From positions 62,001 to 126,000 of the forward strand of contig JAIBBZ010000010.1 in NCBI GenBank assembly GCA_019694435.1: a stretch of DNA of 64,000 nucleotides. Direction: 5' to 3'. The notes under the pieces were generated by a model. That model was not told the origin of the DNA. It was given only the letters and a program-made list of their open reading frames with translations, and did not search any database. This document shows, one piece after another, positions 52,205 through 62,278 of this stretch (position 1 is the first letter of the stretch; each line of letters starts with the position of its first letter). The translations under genes were made by a program, and so were the position numbers. Source of the DNA: Pirellulales bacterium (GTDB lineage: Bacteria; Planctomycetota; Planctomycetia; Pirellulales; JAEUIK01).

Positions 52205-54118
52205 ATGTCCTACCGGGTTCTCGCGGCCATGCAAACAAATCGGCACCAGCGTGCCTGGCTGTTGTTGACCGTGCTCACGGCGGCATTGCTCCCTTCGTCC
52301 GCGCAGGGGAAAGAAGCAGTACGGCTCTGGTCGCCGGACATGGACGGGTGCCGTGTCGTCGATACGGCCGGCGTCGAGCACCGCTTGGGCGACGATCCGG
52401 CGGTGCGCGGATATGCGCTGGTGCTGCTGTCGCCGGAGTGCCCGATCGCTTGTAAGTACGTGCCCGAATTGAACCGCCTGGCCGAACAGGCGCGGGGCCT
52501 GCGACTGACGTTCGTGGGCATCCTGGCCGATCGCACGAAGTCGCGCGCAACGGCTCAGGCATTTGTCACAGAATACGACCTGGGTTTTCCGGTCGTATTC
52601 GACGCGTCGTTGGCGCTGGTACAGCGGCTATGCCCGACGCACACTCCCGAGGCGTTTGTGTTCGATCGCGACGGCGCGCTGGTCTATCGCGGGCGGATCG
52701 ATAACCGGTTTGCGGCCGTCGGGAAAGAACGCCCCCAGCCCGACGAACACAATCTGGGCGAGGCGCTGAATGCCGTGGCCGAAGGGCGCGCCGCCGTCGT
52801 GACGTATGCCGAGCCCGTCGGCTGCCGCTACGAGGGACTCGCGGCCACGCCCGAGGCCACTGGCCCGACGTTTTGCCGCGAGATCGCCCCGATCGTCTGG
52901 CATCGCTGCGCCGCGTGCCACCGCGAAGGCCAGGTCGCACCGTTCGCGCTGTCGAGCTATGCCGACGTGCGTAAACACGCTGCGCAAATCGCCGAGGTCG
53001 TGGCAAGCGGCTACATGCCGCCGTGGAAAGCGGCACCCGGCTTCAATCAGTTCGTCGACAGCCGCCGGCTCGACGACAGCGAACGGGCGTTGATTCGCGC
53101 CTGGGTCGCCAGCGGCGCGCCCGAAGGTGATGCGGCCGATCTGCCGCCGCTGCCCGCATTTCCTGACGAGTGGCAATTGGGCGAACCGGACCTGGTGCTC
53201 GAGTTTCCGGAGACGGTCGAAGTGCCGGCCGACGGCCCGAACATGCTCCGCTATTTCGCCCTGCCGATCCCGCGAGAATTCACGGGCCGCGAGGTGGCCG
53301 CCTGCGAATTCCGCCCCGGCAATCGCCGCGTCGTGCATCACGCGATCACGTTTCTCGACCTGAGCGGCCAGGGACGACGACTCGATCAGGCCGATCCGCT
53401 GCCGGGCTACGATGGCCAGGCCGGGCCGGGCTTTGTTCCGATCGGCTACCTCAACGCCTGGGTGCCCGGCAGCGTCGTACGGCGACTGCCCGAGGGCATG
53501 GGCATGTTGATGCCGCGCGGCAGCATGCCGGTGGTGATGATGCACTATGCACCGACGGGCAAGGCCGAAACCGATCGCTCGTCACTGGGGATTTATTTCA
53601 CCGACCGGCCTGCGCAGCGCCCGGTGACGGCGATTCCCGTGCTTACGACCTCGATCAACCTGCCGGCCGGCGACGCGCAGGCCCCGGTGAAAATTGCCTA
53701 CACGCTGCCGCTCGACGTCACGGCGCTGGGCGTGACGCCGCACATGCACTACCTCGGCCGCGAAATGAAAGTCGTGGCCCGACTGCCGGGTGCCAGCGAA
53801 CCGACGCCGCTGGTCTGGATCAAAGACTGGGACTTCAACTGGCAAGGGCAGTATGACTTCCGCGAACCGCTCCGGCTGCCCAAGGGCACGGTGATCGATG
53901 TGGAGGCCGTTTACGACAACTCGGCCGGCAACCCCTTCAACCCGCATTCGCCGCCGCGAACCGTGACCTTCGGGCAAGGGACCAACGACGAAATGTGCCT
54001 GTGCGGCATTCACGTCGCGCTCGATCGGCCGGGCGATTTCGCCGCGCTGGCCGCCAGCTTGATGCGGCAGTTCATTCAGGTCCAGAACGGCCGGCTGGTG
54101 ATCACGCCGCTGCAGTGA
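52205..54118 (+). CDS. Exported peroxiredoxin-like/haem c/dicopper monooxygenase-like fusion (copy 2)
   Basis: 637 aa from ATG 52205; ATG 52229 would start directly at the signal peptide. It has the same three-part layout as copies 1 and 3. The thioredoxin-like domain has two cysteines in E-C-P-I-A-C (C79, C83), unlike the single cysteine of the others. The haem site is C235-A-A-C-H239. Putative copper ligands are H378-H379 (V-V-H-H-A), H447 (M-M-H-Y), H513-x-H515 (P-H-M-H-Y) and M597 (D-E-M). It is the most divergent of the three and lies 41 bases after the CYTH gene. Confidence 0.8.
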   Translation: MSYRVLAAMQTNRHQRAWLLLTVLTAALLPSSAQGKEAVRLWSPDMDGCRVVDTAGVEHRLGDDPAVRGYALVLLSPECPIACKYVPELNRLAEQARGLRLTFVGILADRTKSRATAQAFVTEYDLGFPVVFDASLALVQRLCPTHTPEAFVFDRDGALVYRGRIDNRFAAVGKERPQPDEHNLGEALNAVAEGRAAVVTYAEPVGCRYEGLAATPEATGPTFCREIAPIVWHRCAACHREGQVAPFALSSYADVRKHAAQIAEVVASGYMPPWKAAPGFNQFVDSRRLDDSERALIRAWVASGAPEGDAADLPPLPAFPDEWQLGEPDLVLEFPETVEVPADGPNMLRYFALPIPREFTGREVAACEFRPGNRRVVHHAITFLDLSGQGRRLDQADPLPGYDGQAGPGFVPIGYLNAWVPGSVVRRLPEGMGMLMPRGSMPVVMMHYAPTGKAETDRSSLGIYFTDRPAQRPVTAIPVLTTSINLPAGDAQAPVKIAYTLPLDVTALGVTPHMHYLGREMKVVARLPGASEPTPLVWIKDWDFNWQGQYDFREPLRLPKGTVIDVEAVYDNSAGNPFNPHSPPRTVTFGQGTNDEMCLCGIHVALDRPGDFAALAASLMRQFIQVQNGRLVITPLQ

Positions 54119-54164
54119 AGCAGCGCCGGGCCAACCCAGGGACCGCATGCGCGCGACCGGTGCG

Positions 54165-56426
54165 CTAGATGTCGACGCCCTCGGTCTGCGGCGCGTTCTC
54201 CGCGGGCGCAGGAAGTTCCTCAGGGGGCGGCGGCGACCCGGGCAGGGTCTCCGGAGCCGATCCCAGGGGCCAGGGGACCGGTTCGACCTGCACCTCGCGA
54301 ATGTCGTTTTCCGTCAGCAGTTCGCGCAGTGCGCCCGCGCCGCGCTGCATGAACGCCGCGCCGCGCCGCATCCGGGTACCGGGCACCCGCACACCGGGCA
54401 AGACTTCGTCGCCGCCAGGCTCGACGGGGCGCAGCAGTCCCTGCTTGCGGGCCTCGGCAAATCCGCCCATGACGATGTGTTCGGCCTCCTCGATGCGCGA
54501 GCCGCTGTGGCCTTGTCGCAGCCGCGCGGCGGCGCGGGCCAGGTCGAACGAGCGGCGCGTCCAGCGTTCGATCTGCACGCCTTCGCCCGACGCCTGGGTG
54601 CCCTCGGTCGCGGCCGCCTGCACGATGCGGCGCACGGCCCCGGCGACCTCGTCGAGCGAGCGCTCTTCGACGGCGCTGCGCGGTTCGCTGACCGTGAAGA
54701 AGCCCAAGAGCATCTCCTGCCAGGTCTGCTCGCCGAAAGTGACCCAGGCCTTCGGATCGGGGTTCGCGGGGTTGCCGGCCGAATTGTCGTACACGGCCTT
54801 GCAGGTGAGCAGGGTACCGGCCGGCATGAGTTTCGGTTCGGCCAGCGCGTACTCGAGCTGCCAATTGAAGTCCCAGCGCGGCACGTCGAGCAGCACCTCG
54901 CGGCGCCCGTCGGGGTAGGTCGCTTCGTAGCGGAACGACTTGCCGCGCACGTGCATGTGCGGCACGAGCTTCAGCAGCAGCCCGTCGCGACTGAATTGGT
55001 AGGTCGCCTCGGCCGGGTAGTTGGCCGCCCCCGGCGGAATCTGGAACATCAAGTTCGAGACCCGCCGCATCGTGGCCTCGCGTTCGACGTTGGCCGGGTC
55101 GGCAAACTTGAAGCCGACATAGCTCAGGTCGCGGCGCGGAATGCCATTGGGCGTATAGTGCATCTGAAAGATAATCTTCGACCCTGCTGGTACACGATAC
55201 GCCGTGCCATCGGGCAGGGTTGTATTCCGGAGCCCCGGCACGAAGCCGCCGATCAGCTCGCCCGGATAGACGCCTTCGTACTGGACGCCCGGCCGGCGGA
55301 CGAAGATCAGCACGTGATGCACCACCGAGCGTTCGCCCGGATACATCTGCGCACGCGTGATCCAACGGTCTTCCTTCCAACCCGGGTCGATCGCCAGGTA
55401 TTCGTAGTCGACAACGCCCGTCGCAGGCACTTCGAAGGCCCGGTCCGAGACCGGGTACACGACGTCGGGCACGAAGTTCTCTTTGGCCACTGCCAGCTCT
55501 GCTGCCGGCGGCAGCCGGTTCGGGTCGCCCTCGGGACAGCCGGCCGCGACCCAGCGGTGGAGCAATTGCCGATCGGCGTCGCTCATCCGGTGCTCGTTGA
55601 CGAACTTGCCGTAACGCGGATTGGCAGGCCAGGGGGGCATGCGCCCTGCATCAACGGCCTCGAGCAAGGTTTCGCCCCAGGCCGAGGCCGAGGCAAAGTC
55701 GGTCAGCTCGAACGGGGCGATGTCGCCCGCCCGGTGGCAGGCGGCACAGTTGCGGGCCAAGACCCGCGCGACGTGCTCGGCGTAAGTCACGTCACCCCCG
55801 GCATCGGCCGCTGGGACCGCGGCCCGCGGCTTGGCCCGGCCGATCAAGCAGCCCGTGGCCTCGGTGCTGGCCGGCGCGACCTCTTTGCCGGCCGCCAGCG
55901 CCTCGACGGCTTCGAGCAGAAACCGCTGCTGGGGACCGGAACGCTGGTAGCCGGGCGCAAATTGATCGTCGATCCGGCCGCGGTACCGAATGGCACCGGC
56001 CGCGTCGAGGACGAAGGCCTCGGGTGTGCGTGTGGCACCGAGCGCATCGGCCAGGCGCGCCGGCTGGTCGCGAAGCACCGGAAATGATGGTTTGAATTCT
56101 TGAATCAGCGTGGCGAGTTCTGCGGCCGAATCCTGCGTATTGGCGTCGACAGCCACCAGCGGCAGACCGCGGCTGGCAAACGTCGGCGCCAACTCGGCCA
56201 GACGCGGCAAGTAGAGCTGTACGACGGGGCATTCGGTGCCAATGAACACCACAACCAGGCCGCGCTCGCCGCGCAAATCGGCGAGCGATCGCGTCTGGCC
56301 GGCCGGGTCGGTCAATTCGATCCGATTCCACTCGACCGCGGCCGGCAGCGGCAACTCTTCTGCCGATTGGGCCCCTCGCGCGACTCCGAGCAGCAGGGTC
56401 GCGGCCAGCACGTATCGCAGCGCCAT
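54165..56426 (-). CDS. Exported peroxiredoxin-like/haem c/dicopper monooxygenase-like fusion (copy 3)
   Basis: 753 aa from ATG 56426, with GAGGAG upstream and a signal peptide to about residue 22. The order is thioredoxin-like domain (C66 in G-T-E-C-P-V-V), cytochrome domain (C227-A-A-C-H231, then R-M-P-P-W-P) and copper domain (H370-H371, H423, H490-x-H492, M572). It resembles copy 1 closely, sharing R-Y-E-A-x-Y-P-D-G and F-G-E-Q-T-W. It has an extra C-terminal region of about 170 residues ending in a Pro/Glu-rich tail, of unknown role. It is convergent with copy 2, 46 bases between stops. Confidence 0.8.
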   Translation of the reverse strand: MALRYVLAATLLLGVARGAQSAEELPLPAAVEWNRIELTDPAGQTRSLADLRGERGLVVVFIGTECPVVQLYLPRLAELAPTFASRGLPLVAVDANTQDSAAELATLIQEFKPSFPVLRDQPARLADALGATRTPEAFVLDAAGAIRYRGRIDDQFAPGYQRSGPQQRFLLEAVEALAAGKEVAPASTEATGCLIGRAKPRAAVPAADAGGDVTYAEHVARVLARNCAACHRAGDIAPFELTDFASASAWGETLLEAVDAGRMPPWPANPRYGKFVNEHRMSDADRQLLHRWVAAGCPEGDPNRLPPAAELAVAKENFVPDVVYPVSDRAFEVPATGVVDYEYLAIDPGWKEDRWITRAQMYPGERSVVHHVLIFVRRPGVQYEGVYPGELIGGFVPGLRNTTLPDGTAYRVPAGSKIIFQMHYTPNGIPRRDLSYVGFKFADPANVEREATMRRVSNLMFQIPPGAANYPAEATYQFSRDGLLLKLVPHMHVRGKSFRYEATYPDGRREVLLDVPRWDFNWQLEYALAEPKLMPAGTLLTCKAVYDNSAGNPANPDPKAWVTFGEQTWQEMLLGFFTVSEPRSAVEERSLDEVAGAVRRIVQAAATEGTQASGEGVQIERWTRRSFDLARAAARLRQGHSGSRIEEAEHIVMGGFAEARKQGLLRPVEPGGDEVLPGVRVPGTRMRRGAAFMQRGAGALRELLTENDIREVQVEPVPWPLGSAPETLPGSPPPPEELPAPAENAPQTEGVDI

Positions 56427-56530
56427 GGAGAGCTTCTCCTCTGTTCCGCTGATCAAGCCCCCCGGAAATCACCGGACGGGACTGACCCGAAGTTGCCGCA
56501 GCAGCAAACGCTTGCGGCCGTACGCAGATT

Positions 56531-57865
56531 CTACACCTGCGGCTCCCAGCCGGGGCGATATTCTCGGGCCCAAAGGGCCTCGGCCTCGGCATTTCCGGCC
56601 GGACGGCCCGTCGCGGGGTCGGTCTTGACAACCTGGCCCGTGCGATAGGCGATATTGCCCAAGTGACACATGAGCGTGCTGGTCACGCCGATCTCGATTT
56701 CGGCGCGCGGCGCCCGGTTGGTGCGCACGCACTCCAGAAAATCGGCGAGATGCTCGTTCTCGCCGCTGGTGGTTTCCTGGCGATCGAGTTGTTTGCCGTC
56801 CATGTCGTAGAAGGTGCACGCGTTCGAGGTGATCACGAGCGAGCCGCCGTCGGCGTAGAGGTGGGCGCCAAACGCCGAGTCTTCAAAACCGCGTTTGTTC
56901 CAGGTGCGGTGTTCCCAGTGGATGGCCTTGTCCGGCGTTTCGCCCCCGGGGCCGAACAGAAACGTCGCCAGTTGCGTGTCGGGGGTTTGCTGGTCGTCTT
57001 GGAAGAACAGCTTGGCGCCGCTCGAAGTGACCTGACGCGGACGGTCGACCTGCAATCCCCACCGGCAAAGATCGAGCGCGTGGATGCCGTTGTTGCCCAG
57101 CTCGCCGGTACCCCAGTGCCAGAACCAGTGCCAGTGGTAGGGAATCATGTTGTCGCGATACGGCTGCTCGGGCGCGGGGCCTTGCCAAAGCGCGTAGTCG
57201 AGCCACGCCGGCGGGGAGCCGCCTTGCTGCCGGCCGATCGTCGGGCGCGTGCTCACGATCCAGCCGCGGGCAAATCGCGCCGGACCGATTTCGCCGGCGT
57301 GCAGCCGCTCAATAGCCTGGCGAATGGGCGGCGCACTACGGCGCTGGGTGCCCATTTGCACGATGCGCTGGTGCTTCCGCGCCGCGGCGATCATCAACTC
57401 GCCTTCGCGGCCGTTGTGGCAGGCCGGCTTTTCGACGTAGACATGCTTGCCCGCCGCGCAGGCCAGCACGGTGGCCGGCGCGTGCCAGTGGTCGGGAGCC
57501 GCGCAGACGAGCGCGTCGACGCCCTGATCGTCGAGCAGCCGGCGGAAATCGCCGACTTGCTCGACAGGGCGGCCGGTCAGGCTCGTGACTTCTTCGGCCA
57601 CTTTGCCGCGCAGCCGTTCGTCGACATCGCAAATCGCCGCGATGCGGCAACCGGGAATCCCGGCAAAGGCCTTGGCCAGTTGATGGCCGCGGTTGGCAAC
57701 GCCCATGATGCCGAGCACGATTTCGTCGGCGGCGCTCGATGGGGCGGCGGGGGCCTCTTCGGCCTGCGCCGCACGCCTCCGCGCGGCCCACGACAGGCTC
57801 GCCACGGCGCCGCTGGTCGACAAGGCCGCGTGCAAAAACCGCCGCCGATTCCAGGAAGTGCTCAT
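56531..57865 (-). CDS. Tat-exported Gfo/Idh/MocA family oxidoreductase
   Basis: 444 aa from ATG 57865 with GGAGGG 6 bases upstream. The N-terminus N-R-R-R-F-L-H-A-A-L is a twin-arginine signal, so a folded, cofactor-loaded protein is exported. The Rossmann part shows G-I-M-G-V-A-N-R-G-H and the family motif Y-V-E-K-P-A-C-H-N (usually EKP). W-G-T-G-E-L-G-N-N-G-I-H-A-L-D is the substrate-domain segment typical of planctomycete members. These enzymes oxidise or rearrange sugars and inositols with bound NAD(P). Planctomycetes encode many, and the specific sugar is unknown. Confidence 0.92.
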   Translation of the reverse strand: MSTSWNRRRFLHAALSTSGAVASLSWAARRRAAQAEEAPAAPSSAADEIVLGIMGVANRGHQLAKAFAGIPGCRIAAICDVDERLRGKVAEEVTSLTGRPVEQVGDFRRLLDDQGVDALVCAAPDHWHAPATVLACAAGKHVYVEKPACHNGREGELMIAAARKHQRIVQMGTQRRSAPPIRQAIERLHAGEIGPARFARGWIVSTRPTIGRQQGGSPPAWLDYALWQGPAPEQPYRDNMIPYHWHWFWHWGTGELGNNGIHALDLCRWGLQVDRPRQVTSSGAKLFFQDDQQTPDTQLATFLFGPGGETPDKAIHWEHRTWNKRGFEDSAFGAHLYADGGSLVITSNACTFYDMDGKQLDRQETTSGENEHLADFLECVRTNRAPRAEIEIGVTSTLMCHLGNIAYRTGQVVKTDPATGRPAGNAEAEALWAREYRPGWEPQV

Positions 57866-58004
57866 CGCTCGCCCTCCGGTGTGCTGTTCGACCCAATCGC
57901 GCAGAACGCGTCGGTCGATTATCGGGCACGAGGGGGCACAGTCCAAGCGAATTCTCAGCGCCGTAGCCGCTCGCAACCCGGCGAGCGAAACGCGCAGGCG
58001 CGAA

Positions 58005-58787
58005 TCAGGCCGCCGGTGCGAGATCGTGATCGAGCCAAGGGGCCGGCTCGGGCATTGGCGATCCGCTACGGCGGCGCAGTCCGCGGGCCGCTTCGCGCCG
58101 CACCGGCAAGTCGCCTTGGCGCGCGTGACCGCTTTCGGCCCAGAGTTCGGCCTCGGTGGTCAAGCGATTGAGCAGCCGCTCGACTTCGACGCGGTAATGC
58201 TCGATGCCGTCGCGATCCAAGCGCGGCGGCAGATACAGCGGCGGGCTCACGACTCCTCGCGCGCGGGAATAGGGGCGCGGCAGCGCAAAGCGATCCCAGC
58301 TCCCTAAGCGCCACGGCCGATCGAATCCCAGGCCCAGGAGCACCAGCGGCAGTTGCAGCTTCGAGGCCAGATAGATGGGCCCCTGTGCCAGGGTGCGCCG
58401 CGGCCCGCGCGGACCGTCGGGCGTAATCGTCAGGTTCATCGTCGCGCTCTTGGCCAGCAGCTCGCGCAGCGCTGCGACCCCGCCGCGCGAAGACGAGCCG
58501 CGTACAAACTCGAAGCCCAGGTGCCGGGCAGCGAAACTCAGCAGCTCGGCATCGTGATGCCGGCTCAGCAACATGGCCAGATTGCAGTGACCGCGGAGGC
58601 TCAACGGGAACAGGATGTACTCGTGCCAGAACAAGTAGATCTTTTGACCGCGATAGGACGGATCGACCGGATCGACCGAGCGGTCGTAGAACAGGGCCCG
58701 GTATTCGAGTGTGTCCATCCAGCCGCGAATCGCGGTGGCCCCGGCCAGACCGATGATCCGATTGAGCGTGCGGCTGCGGATTTTCAC
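58005..58787 (-). CDS. DUF374 lysophospholipid acyltransferase family protein
   Basis: 260 aa from GTG 58787, where the family usually begins (K-I-R-S-R); a TTG at 58844 with GGAG upstream would add 19 residues. Features include F-W-H-E-Y, the L-L-S-R-H-H-D segment, R-G-S-S-S-R-G-G and T-P-D-G-P-R-G-P-R. This resembles the acyltransferase active-site pattern of LpxL-like and DUF374 proteins. It probably transfers an acyl chain at the inner membrane during lipid A or lipid synthesis. It directly follows dapF and is likely cotranscribed. Confidence 0.85.
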   Translation of the reverse strand: MKIRSRTLNRIIGLAGATAIRGWMDTLEYRALFYDRSVDPVDPSYRGQKIYLFWHEYILFPLSLRGHCNLAMLLSRHHDAELLSFAARHLGFEFVRGSSSRGGVAALRELLAKSATMNLTITPDGPRGPRRTLAQGPIYLASKLQLPLVLLGLGFDRPWRLGSWDRFALPRPYSRARGVVSPPLYLPPRLDRDGIEHYRVEVERLLNRLTTEAELWAESGHARQGDLPVRREAARGLRRRSGSPMPEPAPWLDHDLAPAA

Positions 58788-58848
58788 GGGCACGACGTCC
58801 TTGTCGGCTGGCGGAGCGAATCGGCGGGGCGCGTTGGGCCCCAAGAAT

Positions 58849-59706
58849 TCAACTCCGGCGTGGCTCCCAGTCGCCGGAAAACACTTCGACGGCCGGCCCC
58901 GTCATGTAGACATGATCGTCCGCAGCCCATTCCAAGACGAGGTCACCTCCGGGCAAATGGGCCGTGATCCGGCGGTCGGTACGTCCGGAAAGCACCCCCG
59001 CCACGCAGACTGCGCAGGCCCCCGTGCCGCATGCCAGCGTCTCACCGCTACCACGCTCCCAAACCCGCATGCGGACCTCGTCGCGCGCCAGCACCTCGAC
59101 GAACTCGGCGTTCACGCGGCGGGGAAAGTGCCCGTCGCGTTCGAACTGAGGACCCAAGCCCAGGACCAGTTCGTCGGTGGCCCGTTCGACGTAGGTGATG
59201 CAGTGCGGGTTGCCCATCGAGACGCAGGTGACGGCAAACGTACACCCGGAAATAACCAGCGGCACATCGACGGCCGGCGCGTCGTCGCCGCCGATGGCCT
59301 GCAAGGTCGTCGGCACGTCGGCCGGGCGGAGAATCGGCCGGCCCATGTTGACGCGAACCTGCTCGGCACGGCCTTCGCGCACCACGAGCTCGAGCTCGAG
59401 CACGCCGCGCCCGGTTTCGATCCGCAACCGGTCTTTACGCGCGAGCCCGTGGTCGTGGACATACTTGGCCACACAGCGGATGCCGTTGCCACACATCTCG
59501 CTTTCCGAGCCGTCGGCGTTGAACATCCGCATCCGCGCGTCGGCCACGTCCGAAGGGCAGATCAAGATCATCCCGTCGCCGCCGACACCAAAGTGCCGAT
59601 CGGAGATCTGCCGGGCCGTCTCGGCTGGATCGTGGGGCACCGGCTGCGCAAAACAGTCGAGGTAGACGTAGTCGTTGCCGGCGCCTTGCATCTTCGTAAA
59701 TCGCAT
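58849..59706 (-). CDS. dapF: Diaminopimelate epimerase
   Basis: 285 aa from ATG 59706, with GGAGAG 8 bases upstream. The catalytic cysteine pair is C72 in E-M-C-G-N-G-I-R-C and the later cysteine in T-L-A-C-G-T-G-A-C. The N-terminal [11 protein letters not shown] is diagnostic. It converts LL- to meso-diaminopimelate, used for peptidoglycan and lysine, consistent with the presence of peptidoglycan in planctomycetes. Confidence 0.97.
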   Translation of the reverse strand: MRFTKMQGAGNDYVYLDCFAQPVPHDPAETARQISDRHFGVGGDGMILICPSDVADARMRMFNADGSESEMCGNGIRCVAKYVHDHGLARKDRLRIETGRGVLELELVVREGRAEQVRVNMGRPILRPADVPTTLQAIGGDDAPAVDVPLVISGCTFAVTCVSMGNPHCITYVERATDELVLGLGPQFERDGHFPRRVNAEFVEVLARDEVRMRVWERGSGETLACGTGACAVCVAGVLSGRTDRRITAHLPGGDLVLEWAADDHVYMTGPAVEVFSGDWEPRRS

Positions 59707-59741
59707 CGGGGCAGCTCTCCGGCGAGTTGACGCAACGACCG

Positions 59742-60065
59742 CTAGGGAACCTGGACTTGGATCTCGTCGCCAACGACCCGCAGCGCGAAGGCGTCGACCT
59801 TCAGCCGCGGATTGTCGCACCAGGTACCGTCGCAAACCCGAAAACGCCAGGCATGCCAGGGGCACGCCACGACTCCCCCCTCGACCTCGCCCGAGCCGAG
59901 CGACGCCCCCTGGTGCGGGCAGAGATCGTCGATGGCGAAATACTGGCCGCCGTCGTTGAACACGGCCACCTGGCGCTTGCCCACGGCGAAGGTCGCCCCC
60001 TGGCCGGGCGCGATCGATCCGACCTTGGCCACGGTTACGAAAGGCGCGGAACTTTCCTCGGACAT
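59742..60065 (-). CDS. Rieske [2Fe-2S] ferredoxin-like protein
   Basis: 107 aa from ATG 60065, with GGAG about 9 bases upstream. The cluster ligands are C-P-H-Q-G and C-P-W-H, the CxH...CxxH pattern, with the usual beta-rich flanks ([15 protein letters not shown]). No signal peptide or membrane anchor is present, so it is a cytoplasmic NirD-like or dioxygenase-ferredoxin-like protein. The next gene is dapF; no oxygenase partner is adjacent. Confidence 0.92.
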   Translation of the reverse strand: MSEESSAPFVTVAKVGSIAPGQGATFAVGKRQVAVFNDGGQYFAIDDLCPHQGASLGSGEVEGGVVACPWHAWRFRVCDGTWCDNPRLKVDAFALRVVGDEIQVQVP

Positions 60066-60206
60066 CGACAGACACTCCAGGCGGGCATGGGGTTCGTGCG
60101 GCCGGGGCTTGTCGGCCCGGGCGGGGTGTGCCAAAACTGCGGCACACTCAGGCGGGCACCTGCTTCTCACCCCATCGACTGCATCGCAAACTACCCAAGC
60201 TAAGAC

Positions 60207-61004
60207 ATGCGAACAAATCCCGTCAAACGCAAACTTCAAGCGGGCCAACCCTCGTTCGGTACCTGGCTGTCGCTCGGCGATCTGTATGCGACCCGCGTCC
60301 TGGCCCGCATGGGCTTCGACTGGCTGACGCTCGATCTGGAGCACTCGGCCATCGACTGGTCGCAGGCGGCCACGATCTTCGCCGCCGTGGCCGATGGAGG
60401 TTGTGTCCCCCTGGCACGCGTCCCGCAGGGCAGCCACGACTACATCAAACGGGTGCTCGACGCCGGCGCCTGGGGCATCGTCGTGCCAATGGTCGACACG
60501 GTCGAGCAGGCCCGCGTGGCCATCCGCGCCGCCAAATATCCGCCAGTCGGCAACCGCAGCCTGGGCGGGGGCATGCATGCGCTGAATTTCGACGCCACCT
60601 CGGGTGAGTATTTCGGCGGAGCGAACAAGGAAATCCTCGTCGTACTGCAAACCGAGAGCCCGACGGGCGTCGCCAATGCCGAGGCGATCTACTCGCTGCC
60701 AGGCGTCGACGCGATCTTCGTCGGGCCGGTCGACCTGCGAGCCCAGATGCGCGCGAGCGACGGTACCGAGGCCACGGACGCCGAGTTCGAGCAAATGTTG
60801 GCGCGCGTGGTCGCAGCAGGCAAGAAGACCGGCACACCGACCGGCATGCACACGATGGACCCGGAGCATGCCTTACGGCGAGCGGAACAAGGCATGCGGT
60901 TCATCGCCATCGGGAGCGATTTGCGTCTCATGGCCACTGAGGCGCAGCGTGTCCTGAAGACCGTCTACCCAGAACTCGCGAGCAAGGACCTGGCCCGGTA
61001 CTAA
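60207..61004 (+). CDS. HpcH/HpaI-type class II aldolase
   Basis: 265 aa. Family features: [18 protein letters not shown] (metal/substrate Glu and His region), [22 protein letters not shown] and V-G-P-V-D-L-R. Members cleave or form 2-oxo-3-deoxy acids, usually releasing pyruvate. The two following genes on the same strand form a Tm-1-like pair, which suggests a shared catabolic role. The substrate is not predictable. Confidence 0.92.
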   Translation: MRTNPVKRKLQAGQPSFGTWLSLGDLYATRVLARMGFDWLTLDLEHSAIDWSQAATIFAAVADGGCVPLARVPQGSHDYIKRVLDAGAWGIVVPMVDTVEQARVAIRAAKYPPVGNRSLGGGMHALNFDATSGEYFGGANKEILVVLQTESPTGVANAEAIYSLPGVDAIFVGPVDLRAQMRASDGTEATDAEFEQMLARVVAAGKKTGTPTGMHTMDPEHALRRAEQGMRFIAIGSDLRLMATEAQRVLKTVYPELASKDLARY

Positions 61005-61039
61005 TCGGACGGCCTGGTCGACCCACGCGGCACGAGCCC

Positions 61040-62278
61040 ATGCACGTATACCTGCTGGCAACGCTCGACACAAAGGGCGCCGAGGCCGCTTACCTGCACT
61101 CGCGATTGGTGGCCTGCGGCGTGCAGGCGCGCCTGGTCGACGTCGGCTGTCTCGGCGAACCGACGATCCAGGCCGACGTATCGCGCGAGCGGGTGTTTCA
61201 AGCCGCCGGCATCGATCGCGCCGAGCTGGTCGCCGCCGGCGATCGCGGCCGCGCCGTGACCGCCGCGGCACAAGCTGCGCAATGCTGGATTCAAGCCGAG
61301 CAGAGCGCAGGACGCGTCGCCGGCGTGATTTCGATCGGCGGCTCGGCCGGCTCGACGATCGGCACCGCGGCCATGCGTGCCTTGCCGCTCGGCGTGCCCA
61401 AGCTGATGGTCAGCACTCTGGCCTCTGGGCAGGTCCGCCAGTACGTCGGCGACAAAGACATCTTCATGCTCAACTCGGTAGTCGATATCTCCGGCGTCAA
61501 TCGCATCAGCCGGACGGTGCTCGACCAGGCGGCTCGCGCCATGGCGGGGCTCGTCGGCCATCCGGCCGATCGCGATACGGGCCACGATCGTCCGCTAGTC
61601 GCCGCCACGATGTTCGGCGTTACGACGCCCTGTATCACCCGGGCGCGCGAGGTCCTCGAAGCCGCCGGATACGAGGTGCTGGTGTTTCACGCCACGGGCA
61701 GCGGCGGACAGGCCATGGAATCGCTGGTGCGCGACAGGCTGATCGCCGGCGTGCTCGACATCACCACGACCGAGCTGGCCGATGAACTGGTCGGCGGTTT
61801 TCTCACGGCGGGACCCGATCGGCTGACCGCGGCCGGCGAGGTGGGAATTCCCCAGGTCGTCTCAGTAGGAGCGACCGACATGGTCAATTTTCACGGCTTC
61901 GACTCGGTGCCGGAGCGGTTCGCCGGCCGGAAGCTGTATCGCCACAATCCGTCGGTCACTCTGATGCGCACGACCGTCGAAGAGAACGACCGCATCGGCG
62001 CCGACATCGGCCGCAAGCTGAGTGCGGCGCGCGGACCGTCGGCGATCCTGTTGCCGCGCCGGGGCGTGTCGGCCATCGATCGCGAAGGCCAGCCGTTCGA
62101 CGATCCGCAGGCCCGGTCCGCGTTGTTCGCGTCGATCCGCCGGAACTGCGGCGATTGTCCCGTCACGGAACTCGACTTGCACATCAACGACGCTGCCTTT
62201 GCCGAGGCAGCCGCGCAGCGTTTGATCGCGCTGATGCAGGCGCCACATCCAAGAACCGGTAGGGAGGCTTCGAGGTGA
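61040..62278 (+). CDS. Tm-1-like ATP-binding protein (UPF0261)
   Basis: 412 aa. The N-terminus [13 protein letters not shown], the central [12 protein letters not shown] and M-F-G-V-T-T-P-C segments, and the [11 protein letters not shown] motif identify the UPF0261 family. It is homologous to the N-terminal half of the tomato virus-resistance protein Tm-1. Its stop overlaps the start of the next gene (GTGA), which corresponds to the other half of Tm-1. Its biochemical role in bacteria is not established. Confidence 0.93.
   Translation: MHVYLLATLDTKGAEAAYLHSRLVACGVQARLVDVGCLGEPTIQADVSRERVFQAAGIDRAELVAAGDRGRAVTAAAQAAQCWIQAEQSAGRVAGVISIGGSAGSTIGTAAMRALPLGVPKLMVSTLASGQVRQYVGDKDIFMLNSVVDISGVNRISRTVLDQAARAMAGLVGHPADRDTGHDRPLVAATMFGVTTPCITRAREVLEAAGYEVLVFHATGSGGQAMESLVRDRLIAGVLDITTTELADELVGGFLTAGPDRLTAAGEVGIPQVVSVGATDMVNFHGFDSVPERFAGRKLYRHNPSVTLMRTTVEENDRIGADIGRKLSAARGPSAILLPRRGVSAIDREGQPFDDPQARSALFASIRRNCGDCPVTELDLHINDAAFAEAAAQRLIALMQAPHPRTGREASR

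Noticed and set aside
54147..56087. A 646-codon open frame on the plus strand
   Set aside because: It is antisense to the third redoxin-haem-copper gene, whose haem and copper motifs are clear.
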